A stretch of 64,000 nt of DNA, taken from NCBI GenBank assembly GCA_031119475.1, contig JAVHXV010000001.1:1182849-1246848 (forward strand), read 5' to 3'. The notes below the pieces were generated by a model, which saw only the letters and a program-made list of their open reading frames with translations, was not told where the DNA came from and ran no database searches. Positions 1 to 7,782 of this stretch are shown in pieces. How positions within the stretch are numbered: position 1 is the first letter of the stretch; every line of letters starts with the position of its first letter. This DNA is from Pedobacter sp. GTDB lineage: Bacteria > Bacteroidota > Bacteroidia > Sphingobacteriales > Sphingobacteriaceae. The translations under genes were made by a program, and so were the position numbers.

Positions 1-2
1 AT

Positions 3-1136
3 TTTACTTCAAAATTTGGCAATGCCGCCAGTCGCAACCACGCATTTGGCTGGGTAGCCGAGGAGGCTGTAGATTATGCCCGTGAAGAGGTCGCAAAATT
101 AATTGGCTGTACCGAAAAGGAAATCATTTTTACTTCTGGCGCTACAGAAGCCGATAATCTGGGCATAAAAGGGGTATATGAAATGTATGCCGAAAAGGGA
201 AACCACATCATTACGGCCACCACAGAGCACAAAGCTGTGCTGGATACCTGTAAACACCTAGAAAAGCAGGGTGCAAAAGTAACCTATCTCACCGTTAAGG
301 AAGATGGATTGATCGATTTGGCCGAACTCGAAGCCGCCATGACACCTCAGACCATTTTGGTCACCATCATGTATGGCAATAACGAGATCGGTGTACTCCA
401 GCCCATCAAAGAAATTTCGGCCATTGCGCACAAACATGGCGCCCTGTTCATGACAGACGCGACACAGGCTGTAGGAAAAGTGCCAGTTGATGTAAATGCC
501 GATGGCATTGATCTTTTGGCCTTCAGTGCACACAAGATGTATGGCCCTAAGGGCGTGGGCGCCTTATATGTGCGCAGAAAAAATCCAAGGGTAAAGGTTA
601 CTTCCCAAATGGATGGCGGTGGCCACGAACGTGGGATGCGTTCAGGCACCTTAAATGTTCCCGGAATTGTTGGTTTTGGCAAAGCATGCCAATTGTGCCG
701 CGAAGAAATGGAATCAGAGGCCAAACGTCTATCCGCCCTGCGCGATAAATTAGAAACTGCGCTATTGCAACTTGAAGAAAGCTATGTAAATGGCAATCGC
801 GAACACCGCTTGCCACATGTTGCCAATATTTCCTTCAAATATGTAGAAGGCGAAGGCCTGATGATGGCCATGAAAGACCTGGCCGTATCTTCGGGATCTG
901 CCTGTACCTCGGCTTCCCTGGAACCTTCATACGTACTGAAGAGCCTAGGCCTATCTGATGACTTGGCACACTCTTCGATCCGTTTTGGATTGGGACGCTT
1001 TACCACCGAAGAAGAAGTAGATTACGCAATAGAAAATACAAAGAAAGCTGTAAACCACTTGAGAAACCTGTCCCCACTTTGGGAAATGTTCAAAGATGGA
1101 ATTGACCTGAGCAAGATTGAGTGGGCGGAACATTAA
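3..1136 (+). CDS. iscS: Cysteine desulfurase IscS/NifS, 5' truncated by the window edge
   Basis: PLP enzyme that takes sulfur from cysteine to build Fe-S clusters and feed tRNA thiolation. The frame is open from base 3, and the residues before the first in-window Met (183) fit the family (SGATEADN near bases 135-160), so the gene began before the window; about 377 residues are present. The PLP lysine sits in [10 protein letters not shown] (about bases 525-550). The mobile catalytic cysteine loop [14 protein letters not shown] is near bases 890-930, and the short spacing places it in the IscS-like class. It is followed by iscU and a HesB/IscA gene on the same strand, a normal isc order without iscR in view. 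The assignment is secure; the start is not visible. Confidence 0.96.
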   Translation, partial: FTSKFGNAASRNHAFGWVAEEAVDYAREEVAKLIGCTEKEIIFTSGATEADNLGIKGVYEMYAEKGNHIITATTEHKAVLDTCKHLEKQGAKVTYLTVKEDGLIDLAELEAAMTPQTILVTIMYGNNEIGVLQPIKEISAIAHKHGALFMTDATQAVGKVPVDVNADGIDLLAFSAHKMYGPKGVGALYVRRKNPRVKVTSQMDGGGHERGMRSGTLNVPGIVGFGKACQLCREEMESEAKRLSALRDKLETALLQLEESYVNGNREHRLPHVANISFKYVEGEGLMMAMKDLAVSSGSACTSASLEPSYVLKSLGLSDDLAHSSIRFGLGRFTTEEEVDYAIENTKKAVNHLRNLSPLWEMFKDGIDLSKIEWAEH

Positions 1137-1143
1137 GCGCTAA

Positions 1144-1261
1144 CTGGAAAGTTGAAGGCTGCAGGTTAAAGGTTGCAGGACTGGATTCAGAAAAAAACAT
1201 TTAAAGAGAGAGTTTGGGCATTATGCATAAGCATCCAGGCCTACAACATACAACTTAGAAC
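1144..1261 (+). repeat. Heptamer array after iscS (sense arm, then antisense arm)
   Basis: Eight bases after the iscS stop come five heptamers in register (1144-1178): CTGGAAA, GTTGAAG, GCTGCAG, GTTAAAG, GTTGCAG. A short antisense-looking arm follows at 1241-1261 (CCTACAA, CATACAA, CTTAGAA). The two arms are imperfectly complementary. This is one of the 3'-flank heptamer arrays found at many gene ends in the window. Confidence 0.75.
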
Positions 1262-1308
1262 AAAGATAAACCCGCTTCCAAAGGAGGCTTTAAATAGAAT
1301 TCACCGAT

Positions 1309-1722
1309 ATGGCATATTCAGAAAAAGTAATGGAACACTATACCAACCCACGTAACGTTGGTACCTTGAACAAAGACAGCAAATCTGTTGGTACAGGTTT
1401 GGTCGGTGCGCCAGAGTGTGGCGATGTAATGCGCTTACAGATCGAAGTAAATGATGAAAATGTAATCACAGACGCCAAATTTAAGACCTTTGGTTGTGGT
1501 TCGGCCATTGCTTCCTCATCTTTGGCTACCGAGTGGCTAAAAGGAAAAACAATTGATGAAGCATTGACCATCGACAACATGGATATTGTAGAGGAATTGG
1601 CATTGCCACCAGTAAAAATCCACTGCTCTGTATTGGCCGAAGATGCAATCAAATCTGCAATCAACGATTATAGGGTCAAAAATGGCCTTGAAGCGTTGGA
1701 ATTGGAGAAATCGCACCATTAA
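1309..1722 (+). CDS. iscU: Fe-S cluster assembly scaffold IscU
   Basis: A 137-residue scaffold on which IscS sulfur and iron form [2Fe-2S] clusters. The three conserved cluster cysteines are visible: PECGD (residue about 37), FGCGSA (about 63) and HCSVLAED (about 106). The IscU signature LPPVKIHC directly precedes the last Cys; it is the HscA-recognition motif in the LPPVK form. The length is normal for IscU. It lies 172 bp after iscS, with a heptamer array in the gap, and 98 bp before the IscA-type gene. The start ATG at 1309 is the family start (MAYSEKVMEHYTNPRN); the longer overlapping frame upstream is not homologous. Confidence 0.97.
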   Translation: MAYSEKVMEHYTNPRNVGTLNKDSKSVGTGLVGAPECGDVMRLQIEVNDENVITDAKFKTFGCGSAIASSSLATEWLKGKTIDEALTIDNMDIVEELALPPVKIHCSVLAEDAIKSAINDYRVKNGLEALELEKSHH

Positions 1723-1723
1723 A

Positions 1724-1817
1724 GTTGAAAGCCCCAAAGGGGTGCCCTTTGGCATAACAGTTGAAAGTTGAAGGTCTAGTTGCCTAGCCTTAAAACCTAC
1801 AACCTACAACCCGCAAC
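1724..1817 (+). repeat. Heptamer array after iscU, interrupted by tandem hairpins
   Basis: One base after the iscU stop is GTTGAAA. Next come two short hairpins (1731-1753; stems CCCC/GGGG and GCC/GGC), then GTTGAAA and GTTGAAG (1760-1773), and then antisense-type heptamers AAAACCT, ACAACCT, ACAACCC (1792-1812). The hairpin block resembles a shortened copy of the element at 6061-6108, and like that copy it is nested inside a heptamer array. Confidence 0.7.
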
Positions 1818-1820
1818 ATT

Positions 1821-2147
1821 ATGATTACTATAACCGATAAAGCAAAAAGTAAGATCGAGCATCTTATGCAGGATTCGCAGTTGGGATCTGATTACTTTTT
1901 ACGTGTTTCCGTAAAAGGGGGCGGCTGCTCGGGCCTATCTTATAACCTTGACTTCGACAACGAAGAAAAAAAAGGTGATCAGTTTTTTGAAGACCACGGC
2001 ATCCGTATTGCCCTCGACATGAAATCTTTTCTTTACCTCGCCGGTACTGAGCTCGATTTTACAGATGGCCTAAACGGTAAAGGTTTCGCCTTTAATAATC
2101 CCAATGCAAGCCGCTCGTGTGGCTGTGGAGAAAGTTTTAGTGTGTAG
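1821..2147 (+). CDS. iscA: HesB/IscA-type Fe-S carrier
   Basis: A 108-residue A-type carrier that receives Fe-S clusters from IscU and passes them to apo-enzymes. The three conserved cysteines are present: one in GGGCSGLSY (residue about 37) and two in the C-terminal SCGCGESF. The length matches IscA/ErpA/SufA proteins. It is the third gene of the isc group and has its own ATG 98 bp after iscU. The sequence cannot separate IscA from ErpA or SufA, so the symbol follows the isc neighbourhood. Confidence 0.9.
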   Translation: MITITDKAKSKIEHLMQDSQLGSDYFLRVSVKGGGCSGLSYNLDFDNEEKKGDQFFEDHGIRIALDMKSFLYLAGTELDFTDGLNGKGFAFNNPNASRSCGCGESFSV

Positions 2148-2174
2148 TTGGTCTGGATTTAAAATCCAGACCAA
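2148..2174 (+). terminator. Perfect palindrome directly after iscA
   Basis: The 13-base arm TTGGTCTGGATTT is followed, after one base, by its exact reverse complement. It starts on the base after the iscA stop. There is no T tract, so intrinsic termination is uncertain; it could be a transcript-end stabiliser or a repeat remnant. Diverged copies of the same unit continue to about 2295. Confidence 0.5.
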
Positions 2175-2295
2175 CTGATTTTAAATCCAGACCGACTGGA
2201 ACAATAAGCATAGATCAAGTCTCGTGAAAACGGGACTTTTTTTATGCTGGTCCGAATTAGAATCCGGACTAACTGATTTGAAATTCGGACTAACA
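2175..2295. repeat. Diverged repeats of the iscA 3' palindrome unit
   Basis: After the palindrome the sequence restates its unit with changes. The block AAATCCAGACCRACTGG recurs near 2183-2199, and related blocks with GAATCCGGACTAACTG and AAATTCGGACTAAC lie near 2260-2295. The last copy overlaps the promoter of the acyl-CoA synthetase. No gene is seen between 2148 and 2337. Confidence 0.5.
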
Positions 2296-2307
2296 TCCCT
2301 ATTTTTG
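2277..2307 (+). promoter_or_regulatory. Bacteroidota-type promoter for the acyl-CoA synthetase
   Basis: TTTG at 2277-2280 and TATTTTTG at 2300-2307 are separated by 19 nt, matching TTTG-N(17-23)-TAnnTTTG. They lie 30 bp before the ATG at 2338 and support that start over the upstream in-frame Met at 2224. Confidence 0.7.
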
Positions 2308-2337
2308 TATCTTGTCTATCTATCCAAAGCATTATAT

Positions 2338-4245
2338 ATGGTATCATTCAATGAGTTCTCGACTGTCCCCAGCTTATTACGCAACGTTGTAGAAAATATC
2401 CATCAACCTGAAGAGACGTTTCTGATCCATAAAAAAGGCGCCAATTGGGAAAAGATTTCATTTCGTGAAACTTTGGCCAAGGCCGACTCGGTTGCTGCTT
2501 TCTTTTTGGAGAAAGGCATTGCCAAAGGTGATCGGCTTGGCCTGATGATCGAAAATTCACCAGAATATGTGTATTTTGATCAGGGCATTCAACAGATTGG
2601 AGCCATCAACACCTCGATCTACCCTACCCTTTCTGAACATGAAGTGGGCTATATCATCAATGATTCGGGCATCAAGGCGATCCTTATCGGAAATCCTTTC
2701 CTGTTTAAAAAGGTGCTAAAGATTGCCGCCAATTGCGAGGCCTTAAAATATATCATTCCGGCATTTGAAGGCTACGAAAAAGTAGCCGTTCCCGAGGGAT
2801 TAAATCTGGAGATCATTCCTTTTTCAGCTCTGCTGGAGCACACCGTAAGCGCCGATGCACAGAAACAGATCAATCTGCGCCGCAGTGAAGTGTTGCCGAC
2901 GGATGTTTCTTCCCTCATTTATACTTCTGGAACAACAGGTACGCCCAAGGGAGTGATGTTAACACATTATAATTTCGTTGAAAATGTAAAGGTCTGTCTT
3001 GAACAGATCCCCGTAATCGATGAAACGGAAACATTTCTATCTTTTCTCCCCCTTTCCCACGTTTTTGAGCGCACCGCTACCTACCATGTGTGCTGTGCCC
3101 AGGGCTGTAAAATTGCCTTTGCGCAGAGCCTTGAACTATTGGCCAAAAATATGGGAGAAGTACGGCCCACGGTTATGGCCTGTGTACCACGTTTGCTGGA
3201 GCGCATCCACGACAAGGCCATCAAATCGGGCACTGCCGGTGGAGGCCTAAAGGCCAAGATCTTTACCTGGGCCATCGAAACGGGTAAAGATTACCGTCAG
3301 GCTAAAGAAGCAGGCAAAAATCCAGGGCTGCTCCTTTCAGGAAAAAAAGCAATTGCCGAAAAACTGGTCTTCAGCAAGATCAAGGAAAAAACTGGTGGCC
3401 GATTAAAGTTCATGATTTCTGGTGGTGCAGCGCTTCCACGCAATGTAGGGGAGTTTTTCGGCGATCTGGGCATTAAGGTATTGGAAGGATTTGGGCTAAC
3501 GGAAACATCGCCCGTCATGTCTGTCACCGAATATCACCGCCAGGTTTATGGCACGGTTGGTCGGGTCATTCCCGGCATTGAAGTGGGAATCCAGGATGTA
3601 GAAACAAAGGAAATGGTCAGCATCCAGACCCACCATACCTTCCAGGAAGATTTTGAATGCGCCGAAGGAGAGGTAATCGTGCGTGGCCATTGTGTAATGA
3701 AGGGCTATTTTAACAAGCCTGAAGAAACTGCTGAAGCCATTGACAAGGACAACTGGTTCCATACGGGCGATATCGGGAGATTTTACAAGGGAAACCTTCA
3801 GATTACCGATCGCCTCAAGAACATGATCGTTAATGCTTACGGCAAAAATGTATATCCTACGCCAGTAGAAAATACCTACCTCAAAAGTCCGAAGATCGAC
3901 CAATTGTTCCTAATTGGCGATAAACGGGAGTTCATTACGGCAATCATCATCCCGAATAAGGAAACCCTGCAGGAAGCTTTCAACCTCAAGGAAGCCTTTT
4001 TTCAGGAGGATGCAGATTTTATCGAAGATCAGGAGATCAAGGCCTGGTTTGAGCATGACATCAAAAGGATTTCCAACGAATTGGCCAAGTTTGAACGCAT
4101 TAAGAACTTTAAAGTCAAACGAAACCCCTTCAGCATCGATGAAGGAGAGATTACGCCAACCCTCAAGGTAAAACGTCGAATCGTTGAAAAAAAATACGCA
4201 GATGCGATCAATGAGATGTATGAAGAAGGGGTTGAAGCCGAGTAA
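2338..4245 (+). CDS. Long-chain fatty-acid--CoA ligase (AMP-dependent synthetase)
   Basis: Activates fatty acids to acyl-CoA through an acyl-adenylate, at the inner face of the membrane. The ANL-superfamily motifs are in order: P-loop-like YTSGTTGTPKG (residues about 195-205), the A5 motif GFGLTETSPV (about 386-396), and the adenylate-binding TGDIGR and linker DRLKN (about 479-500). With the start at 2338 the protein is 635 residues, close to the FAA1/FadD15-like size. The in-frame upstream Met (2224) is rejected because it precedes the promoter and the repeat block. Stand-alone gene between the isc group and lysS. The acyl chain length cannot be read from the sequence. Confidence 0.9.
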   Translation: MVSFNEFSTVPSLLRNVVENIHQPEETFLIHKKGANWEKISFRETLAKADSVAAFFLEKGIAKGDRLGLMIENSPEYVYFDQGIQQIGAINTSIYPTLSEHEVGYIINDSGIKAILIGNPFLFKKVLKIAANCEALKYIIPAFEGYEKVAVPEGLNLEIIPFSALLEHTVSADAQKQINLRRSEVLPTDVSSLIYTSGTTGTPKGVMLTHYNFVENVKVCLEQIPVIDETETFLSFLPLSHVFERTATYHVCCAQGCKIAFAQSLELLAKNMGEVRPTVMACVPRLLERIHDKAIKSGTAGGGLKAKIFTWAIETGKDYRQAKEAGKNPGLLLSGKKAIAEKLVFSKIKEKTGGRLKFMISGGAALPRNVGEFFGDLGIKVLEGFGLTETSPVMSVTEYHRQVYGTVGRVIPGIEVGIQDVETKEMVSIQTHHTFQEDFECAEGEVIVRGHCVMKGYFNKPEETAEAIDKDNWFHTGDIGRFYKGNLQITDRLKNMIVNAYGKNVYPTPVENTYLKSPKIDQLFLIGDKREFITAIIIPNKETLQEAFNLKEAFFQEDADFIEDQEIKAWFEHDIKRISNELAKFERIKNFKVKRNPFSIDEGEITPTLKVKRRIVEKKYADAINEMYEEGVEAE

Positions 4246-4260
4246 GAGCCAATTATCTAA

Positions 4261-4284
4261 TCAGCAAATTAGCTGATTTGCTGA
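4261..4284 (+). terminator. Hairpin after the acyl-CoA synthetase gene
   Basis: Arms TCAGCAAAT (4261-4269) and ATTTGCTGA (4276-4284) with a 6-nt loop, 15 bp after the stop and followed by a T-rich stretch. Moderate as an intrinsic terminator; it may also belong to the repeat-rich 3' ends of this genome. Confidence 0.45.
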
Positions 4285-4294
4285 TTGATTTTGT

Positions 4295-4302
4295 TACTTT
4301 TG
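4295..4302 (+). promoter_or_regulatory. Candidate -7 element for lysS
   Basis: TACTTTTG fits TAnnTTTG and lies 15 bp before the lysS ATG. The nearest TTTG is only 14 nt upstream, inside the preceding hairpin, so the -33 element is not convincing. Confidence 0.5.
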
Positions 4303-4317
4303 CAAAAAATACAATAA

Positions 4318-6039
4318 ATGAGTACAGGATTATCAGAACAGGAAATACTTCGTCGCGATTCGTTGAAACAGCTGCGTGCATTGGGCATTGACCCTTATCC
4401 AGCAGAAGCTTATGAAATTAATGCCAATGCGGCAGACATTTTAGCCAACTATGAAAAGGATAAGACGGCCTATAAGACCATCAGCATTGCTGGAAGGATC
4501 ATGGGCCGCAACATCATGGGTGCAGCTTCCTTTGCAGAACTACAAGATTCTACAGGCAGGATCCAGATCTATCTGAAACGCGATGAACTTTGTCCGGGAG
4601 AAGATAAGACCCGCTACAATACCGTTTTTAAGAAACTATTGGACATTGGCGATTTCGTGGGCGTTAAAGGATATGTATTTACGACGCAGACCGGCGAAAT
4701 ATCGGTCCATGTAACCCAATTTACCGTACTCAGCAAATCGCTGCGCCCCTTGCCTATCGTTAAACGCGACGACCAAGGAAATGTATACGATGGATTTACC
4801 AATCCAGAATTGCGCTATCGGATGCGCTATGTAGACCTGACCGTTAACCCAGATTATAAGCAGATCTTTATCAATCGGTCAAAGGTGATCAATACCATGC
4901 GCAGCTATTTCGATAGCCAGGGCTGGATGGAAGTCGAAACCCCTATCCTGCAGGCTGTTCACGGCGGTGCTGCTGCCCGTCCTTTCCAAACACACCACAA
5001 TACCTTAGATATGCCCTTATATCTGCGTATTGCGAACGAGTTGTATTTGAAACGCTTGATTGTAGCCGGATTTGATGGCGTGTATGAATTCGGAAAAATG
5101 TTCCGTAACGAGGGTATGGACCGCACCCACAATCCGGAATTCACGGCCATGGAAATCTATGTGGCCTACAAAGACTACATCTGGATGATGGAAATGGTGG
5201 AAGAATGCCTGGAAAAGATTGCCACGGCGATCCATGGCCAGCCTATCGTAAAAGTAGGGATGCATGAAATCAATTTTGCAGGGCCCTACGAAAAACTCAC
5301 CATGTACGAGTCGATCCAAAAATATACCGGCATCGATGTATCGAACATGAGCGAAACAGAGATTGCGGCAACCTGCAAAAGCCTCAACATTGAGATCGAC
5401 GATTCGATGGGCCGCGGTAAATTGATCGATGAGCTATTTAGTGAAAAAGTGGAAGCCAACCTCATCCAGCCAACATACATTACCGATTATCCATTGGAAA
5501 TGACACCTTTGGCCAAGAAGCACCGTTCGAAAGATGGATTGGTAGAGCGATTTGAACTGTTCGTTAATGGAAAGGAAATTGCCAATGCCTATTCTGAGCT
5601 GAACGATCCGATTGACCAGAAAGAACGTTTTGAAGAGCAGCTTAAGTTGGCAGCCAGGGGCGATGATGAGGCCATGGCCATGGACGATGATTTCGTGCGC
5701 GCACTCGAATATGGTATGCCGCCAACATCAGGACTGGGCATAGGGATAGACCGTTTGGTGATGCTCATGACCAACCAATCTACCATCCAGGAAGTATTGT
5801 TTTTCCCACAGATGCGACCAGAACAGAAGGCCAAGGTAACGACCGACCAGGATTTTATCGATGCAGGCGTAGCAGCAGACTGGGTCCAGGTGATCAGAAA
5901 AATGGGTTTTAATACGGTTGAAGAGTTAAAGGCAGGCAACCCCAACAAAGTTTTTAACGACCTCGGCGGGATGCGCAAAAAGTTAAAGCTTGAAATTCCG
6001 ATGCCCACCAAAGATGAGGTAAACGAGTGGTTTGCTTAG
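4318..6039 (+). CDS. lysS: Lysyl-tRNA synthetase, class II
   Basis: Charges tRNA-Lys. It has an N-terminal OB-fold anticodon-binding domain (residues about 55-165) and then the class II core: motif 1 around MEVETPILQAVHGGAAARPF, motif 2 near FRNEGMDRTHNPEFTAME (about 262-280), and motif 3 GLGIGIDRLVM (about 472-482). At 573 residues it is longer than the roughly 500 of the E. coli enzyme. The extra 65-70 residues are a C-terminal helical tail after the catalytic core (from about residue 500), with a pattern like a helix-hairpin module. The promoter element is 15 bp upstream; heptamers and a T-tailed hairpin follow. Confidence 0.97.
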   Translation: MSTGLSEQEILRRDSLKQLRALGIDPYPAEAYEINANAADILANYEKDKTAYKTISIAGRIMGRNIMGAASFAELQDSTGRIQIYLKRDELCPGEDKTRYNTVFKKLLDIGDFVGVKGYVFTTQTGEISVHVTQFTVLSKSLRPLPIVKRDDQGNVYDGFTNPELRYRMRYVDLTVNPDYKQIFINRSKVINTMRSYFDSQGWMEVETPILQAVHGGAAARPFQTHHNTLDMPLYLRIANELYLKRLIVAGFDGVYEFGKMFRNEGMDRTHNPEFTAMEIYVAYKDYIWMMEMVEECLEKIATAIHGQPIVKVGMHEINFAGPYEKLTMYESIQKYTGIDVSNMSETEIAATCKSLNIEIDDSMGRGKLIDELFSEKVEANLIQPTYITDYPLEMTPLAKKHRSKDGLVERFELFVNGKEIANAYSELNDPIDQKERFEEQLKLAARGDDEAMAMDDDFVRALEYGMPPTSGLGIGIDRLVMLMTNQSTIQEVLFFPQMRPEQKAKVTTDQDFIDAGVAADWVQVIRKMGFNTVEELKAGNPNKVFNDLGGMRKKLKLEIPMPTKDEVNEWFA

Positions 6040-6146
6040 GCTCAAGGTTAAAAGTTGAAGGTTGTCCCGAAAGGATGTTCCACAGGAACTCCTATGGAGC
6101 CTTTGGCAAAAGTTCAAAGTTGAAAATTCAAGGTTAAAGGCTAAAC
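6040..6146 (+). repeat. Heptamer array directly after the lysS stop, split by a REP-like element
   Basis: The first base after the stop starts the array: GCTCAAG, GTTAAAA, GTTGAAG (6040-6060). It is interrupted by a hairpin-rich element (6061-6108), then resumes with GTTCAAA, GTTGAAA, ATTCAAG, GTTAAAG, GCTAAAC (6112-6146). The period is exactly 7 on both sides. Confidence 0.8.
6061..6108. repeat. REP-like element with nested hairpins
   Basis: Internal stems are GTTCC/GGAAC and CTCC/GGAG, enclosed by CCGAAAGG/CCTTTGG. A related copy (TGTCCCGAAGGGATGTTCC, then a TGGAGC block) lies on the minus strand in the rpmH-rnpA gap near 22050-22097. A shortened form lies at 1731-1753. Three related copies in 64 kb suggest a dispersed family. 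Confidence 0.6.
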
Positions 6147-6230
6147 TTCTAAATTGGTGAGAATGGCACAAACGTTAAGCACTAGACGCTAATCGCCACA
6201 CGCTTAACACAAGCATAACAAAAACTTAAA

Positions 6231-6269
6231 GGCCAATTGGAGTACAATCCGATTGGTCTTTTTTATTTT
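6231..6269 (+). terminator. Rho-independent terminator after lysS
   Basis: Stem GGCCAATTGG (6231-6240) and CCGATTGGTC (6249-6258), with G-T pairs, an 8-nt loop and a T-rich tail to 6269. It lies 190 bp after the lysS stop, beyond the heptamer array. Confidence 0.75.
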
Positions 6270-6283
6270 AGGGCATCTATTAA

Positions 6284-6508
6284 ATGAAAAATGTGATGAG
6301 CAGTACAAGCCTAGAAATTACCGACAACGAATATTGCATCAAACTGAACAAGAAAGTGTTCGATTTGGCCTTGGTGCGCCAATTGATCAAACGGATCCAA
6401 GCAGAAGAACTTTTCTTTAACCGTAAGGATGAAGATTGTGATGAAGACTTCAATCGCCAGACTTCAGCAGAATATGAAGAGAATTTTGATCGCCTTTGCG
6501 ATAAATAG
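6284..6508 (+). CDS. Small conserved-looking acidic protein, function unknown
   Basis: A 74-residue protein rich in Asp/Glu (about a fifth of residues), with no signal peptide or membrane segment. The middle (residues about 18-40) can form an amphipathic helix; the C-terminal half is acidic and likely disordered. Both Met1 (6284) and Met5 (6296) are possible starts; 6284 keeps the longer N-terminus. It lies between the lysS terminator and a perfect terminator palindrome, so it looks like its own transcript. I do not recognise the family. It is kept because it is cleanly bracketed by terminators and has no better frame. Confidence 0.6.
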   Translation: MKNVMSSTSLEITDNEYCIKLNKKVFDLALVRQLIKRIQAEELFFNRKDEDCDEDFNRQTSAEYEENFDRLCDK

Positions 6509-6511
6509 AAA

Positions 6512-6545
6512 AAACCTTATTGGTTCTTAAGAACCAATAAGGTTT
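6512..6545. terminator. Bidirectional terminator, perfect 17-bp palindrome
   Basis: A perfect inverted repeat centred between 6528 and 6529, with AAACC at one end and GGTTT at the other, lies between two convergent genes. The A-rich and T-rich ends serve both directions. Confidence 0.85.
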
Positions 6546-6555
6546 AATCAGCCAA

Positions 6556-7095
6556 TTATCTGGCATACCTGATCTGTTGTTTGTCCATTAAGCCCATCTG
6601 ATCTTTCATCTGCTTGATCTGGTCGGCCAATAGTTTATTCTTATCGGCTTTTTTAGCCTCTGTTAAGTACATCTGAGCTTCCCGTTTATTTCTCTTTGCC
6701 ATGGCGATACCAGCAAGGCTCAATTTGGCCAAGGCAATGTTATGGTCCATGTGCAGGCCGAAATTTAGCGCAGCCTTAAAATATTTTTCAGATTTCATGG
6801 GTGATCTCCTCGATTCGATCAATCCGATCAACAGGTTATAATACCCATATTGCATCTTATTCAACTCTTTTTCATAATTTTTGATACTGCCCAACAGGCT
6901 TTCTGCCTTGGCCAGGTTATCTTTGCGCAGGAACCATTGGGCCAGCAGCATTTTTTCATTATAGAAATAGGTGATGAAAGTAAGCAAGCTCAAAAAGATC
7001 AACAGTATTCCCCAGCCCCAGAAACCGAAGATGAAGAGTGCAACCATTGCACCAAGAAAAGCGAACCCGAGAATGAGACGTAATAAATTTGGCAT
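6556..7095 (-). CDS. Membrane-anchored TPR-like protein
   Basis: 179 residues from ATG 7095 (MPNLLRLILG). A 7-codon longer version would need a TTG start at 7116. Two hydrophobic helices close together form a membrane hairpin (residues about 3-45). The rest is a soluble helical region with TPR-like helix pairs (LAKAESLLGSIKNYEKELNKMQYGYYN and KSEKYFKAALNFG lie in successive repeats). Such proteins usually act as membrane-tethered protein-protein adaptors. No operon partner is evident: it converges on the small acidic gene and diverges from the thioredoxin-like gene. The exact family is not recognised. Confidence 0.75.
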   Translation of the reverse strand: MPNLLRLILGFAFLGAMVALFIFGFWGWGILLIFLSLLTFITYFYNEKMLLAQWFLRKDNLAKAESLLGSIKNYEKELNKMQYGYYNLLIGLIESRRSPMKSEKYFKAALNFGLHMDHNIALAKLSLAGIAMAKRNKREAQMYLTEAKKADKNKLLADQIKQMKDQMGLMDKQQIRYAR

Positions 7096-7252
7096 AGTTA
7101 TATCATATTTGTGCAAATATCGTGTTTATATACCATAAAATTGATTTAAATTCATAATTTCAGCAAAAATATGACGGATATGGGCACTTTCTAAACTTGC
7201 AAAAATTAAACTTTGCCCACCAGTTGAAGTCTAAATAGCTGAAACCATTTCT

Positions 7253-7780
7253 ATGAAAAATTTATTAACATCCCTTATCCTTTTAATGGCCATGAATGTA
7301 GGCGCGCAAGAATTGAATAAAAAGATCGAAGACCCAACTCGGCACAAGCAGGTCATGATTAACCAGTGTTCCCGAGAGGGGATTACAACTTTTCCAGAGT
7401 TTAAGGAAAGTTACGATTCGAATTATGAAAACTATGCGGTTGACTCGACCTTATTAAAAAACCTGAGTGCTGCGCTAAAAGATAAACAGATTACCATTGT
7501 GCTGGGCACCTGGTGCGGAGATAGCAAGCTGCAAGTGCCACATTTCCTAAAGATCATGGATGCCGCTGGGATCGAGCCCTCAAAGATCAGCTACATTGCT
7601 GTAGATGGATCAAAACATACTGAAAATGGATTGATCGATGAGATGAAGATCACCAATGTGCCGACCTTTATCTTTACCGATAAGAAAGGTAGCGAAGTGG
7701 CCCGCATCACCGAGCATCCGCAAGAGAGCTTGGAGAAAGACATGGTCAAACTGCTTACAGCCACTCCAAAGACCAATTAA
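7253..7780 (+). CDS. Exported thioredoxin-like protein with a WCGDS motif
   Basis: 175 residues with an N-terminal signal peptide ending near VGAQ (residue about 19), so it is probably periplasmic. The thioredoxin fold is marked by GTWCGDSK (residues about 84-91), the cis-Pro site NVPTF (about 133-137) and a final strand with F-x-F-T-D-K-K-G. The second active-site Cys is replaced (Cys-Gly-Asp-Ser instead of Cys-x-x-Cys), so it is unlikely to be a normal disulfide oxidoreductase; a monothiol, peroxidase-like or binding role is possible. It ends 2 bp before the ung start, so the two genes are probably co-transcribed. Confidence 0.8.
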   Translation: MKNLLTSLILLMAMNVGAQELNKKIEDPTRHKQVMINQCSREGITTFPEFKESYDSNYENYAVDSTLLKNLSAALKDKQITIVLGTWCGDSKLQVPHFLKIMDAAGIEPSKISYIAVDGSKHTENGLIDEMKITNVPTFIFTDKKGSEVARITEHPQESLEKDMVKLLTATPKTN

Positions 7781-7782
7781 AC

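Noticed and set aside
2224..2337. N-terminal extension of the acyl-CoA synthetase
   Set aside because: It covers the repeat block and the promoter; the protein-like sequence starts at 2338.
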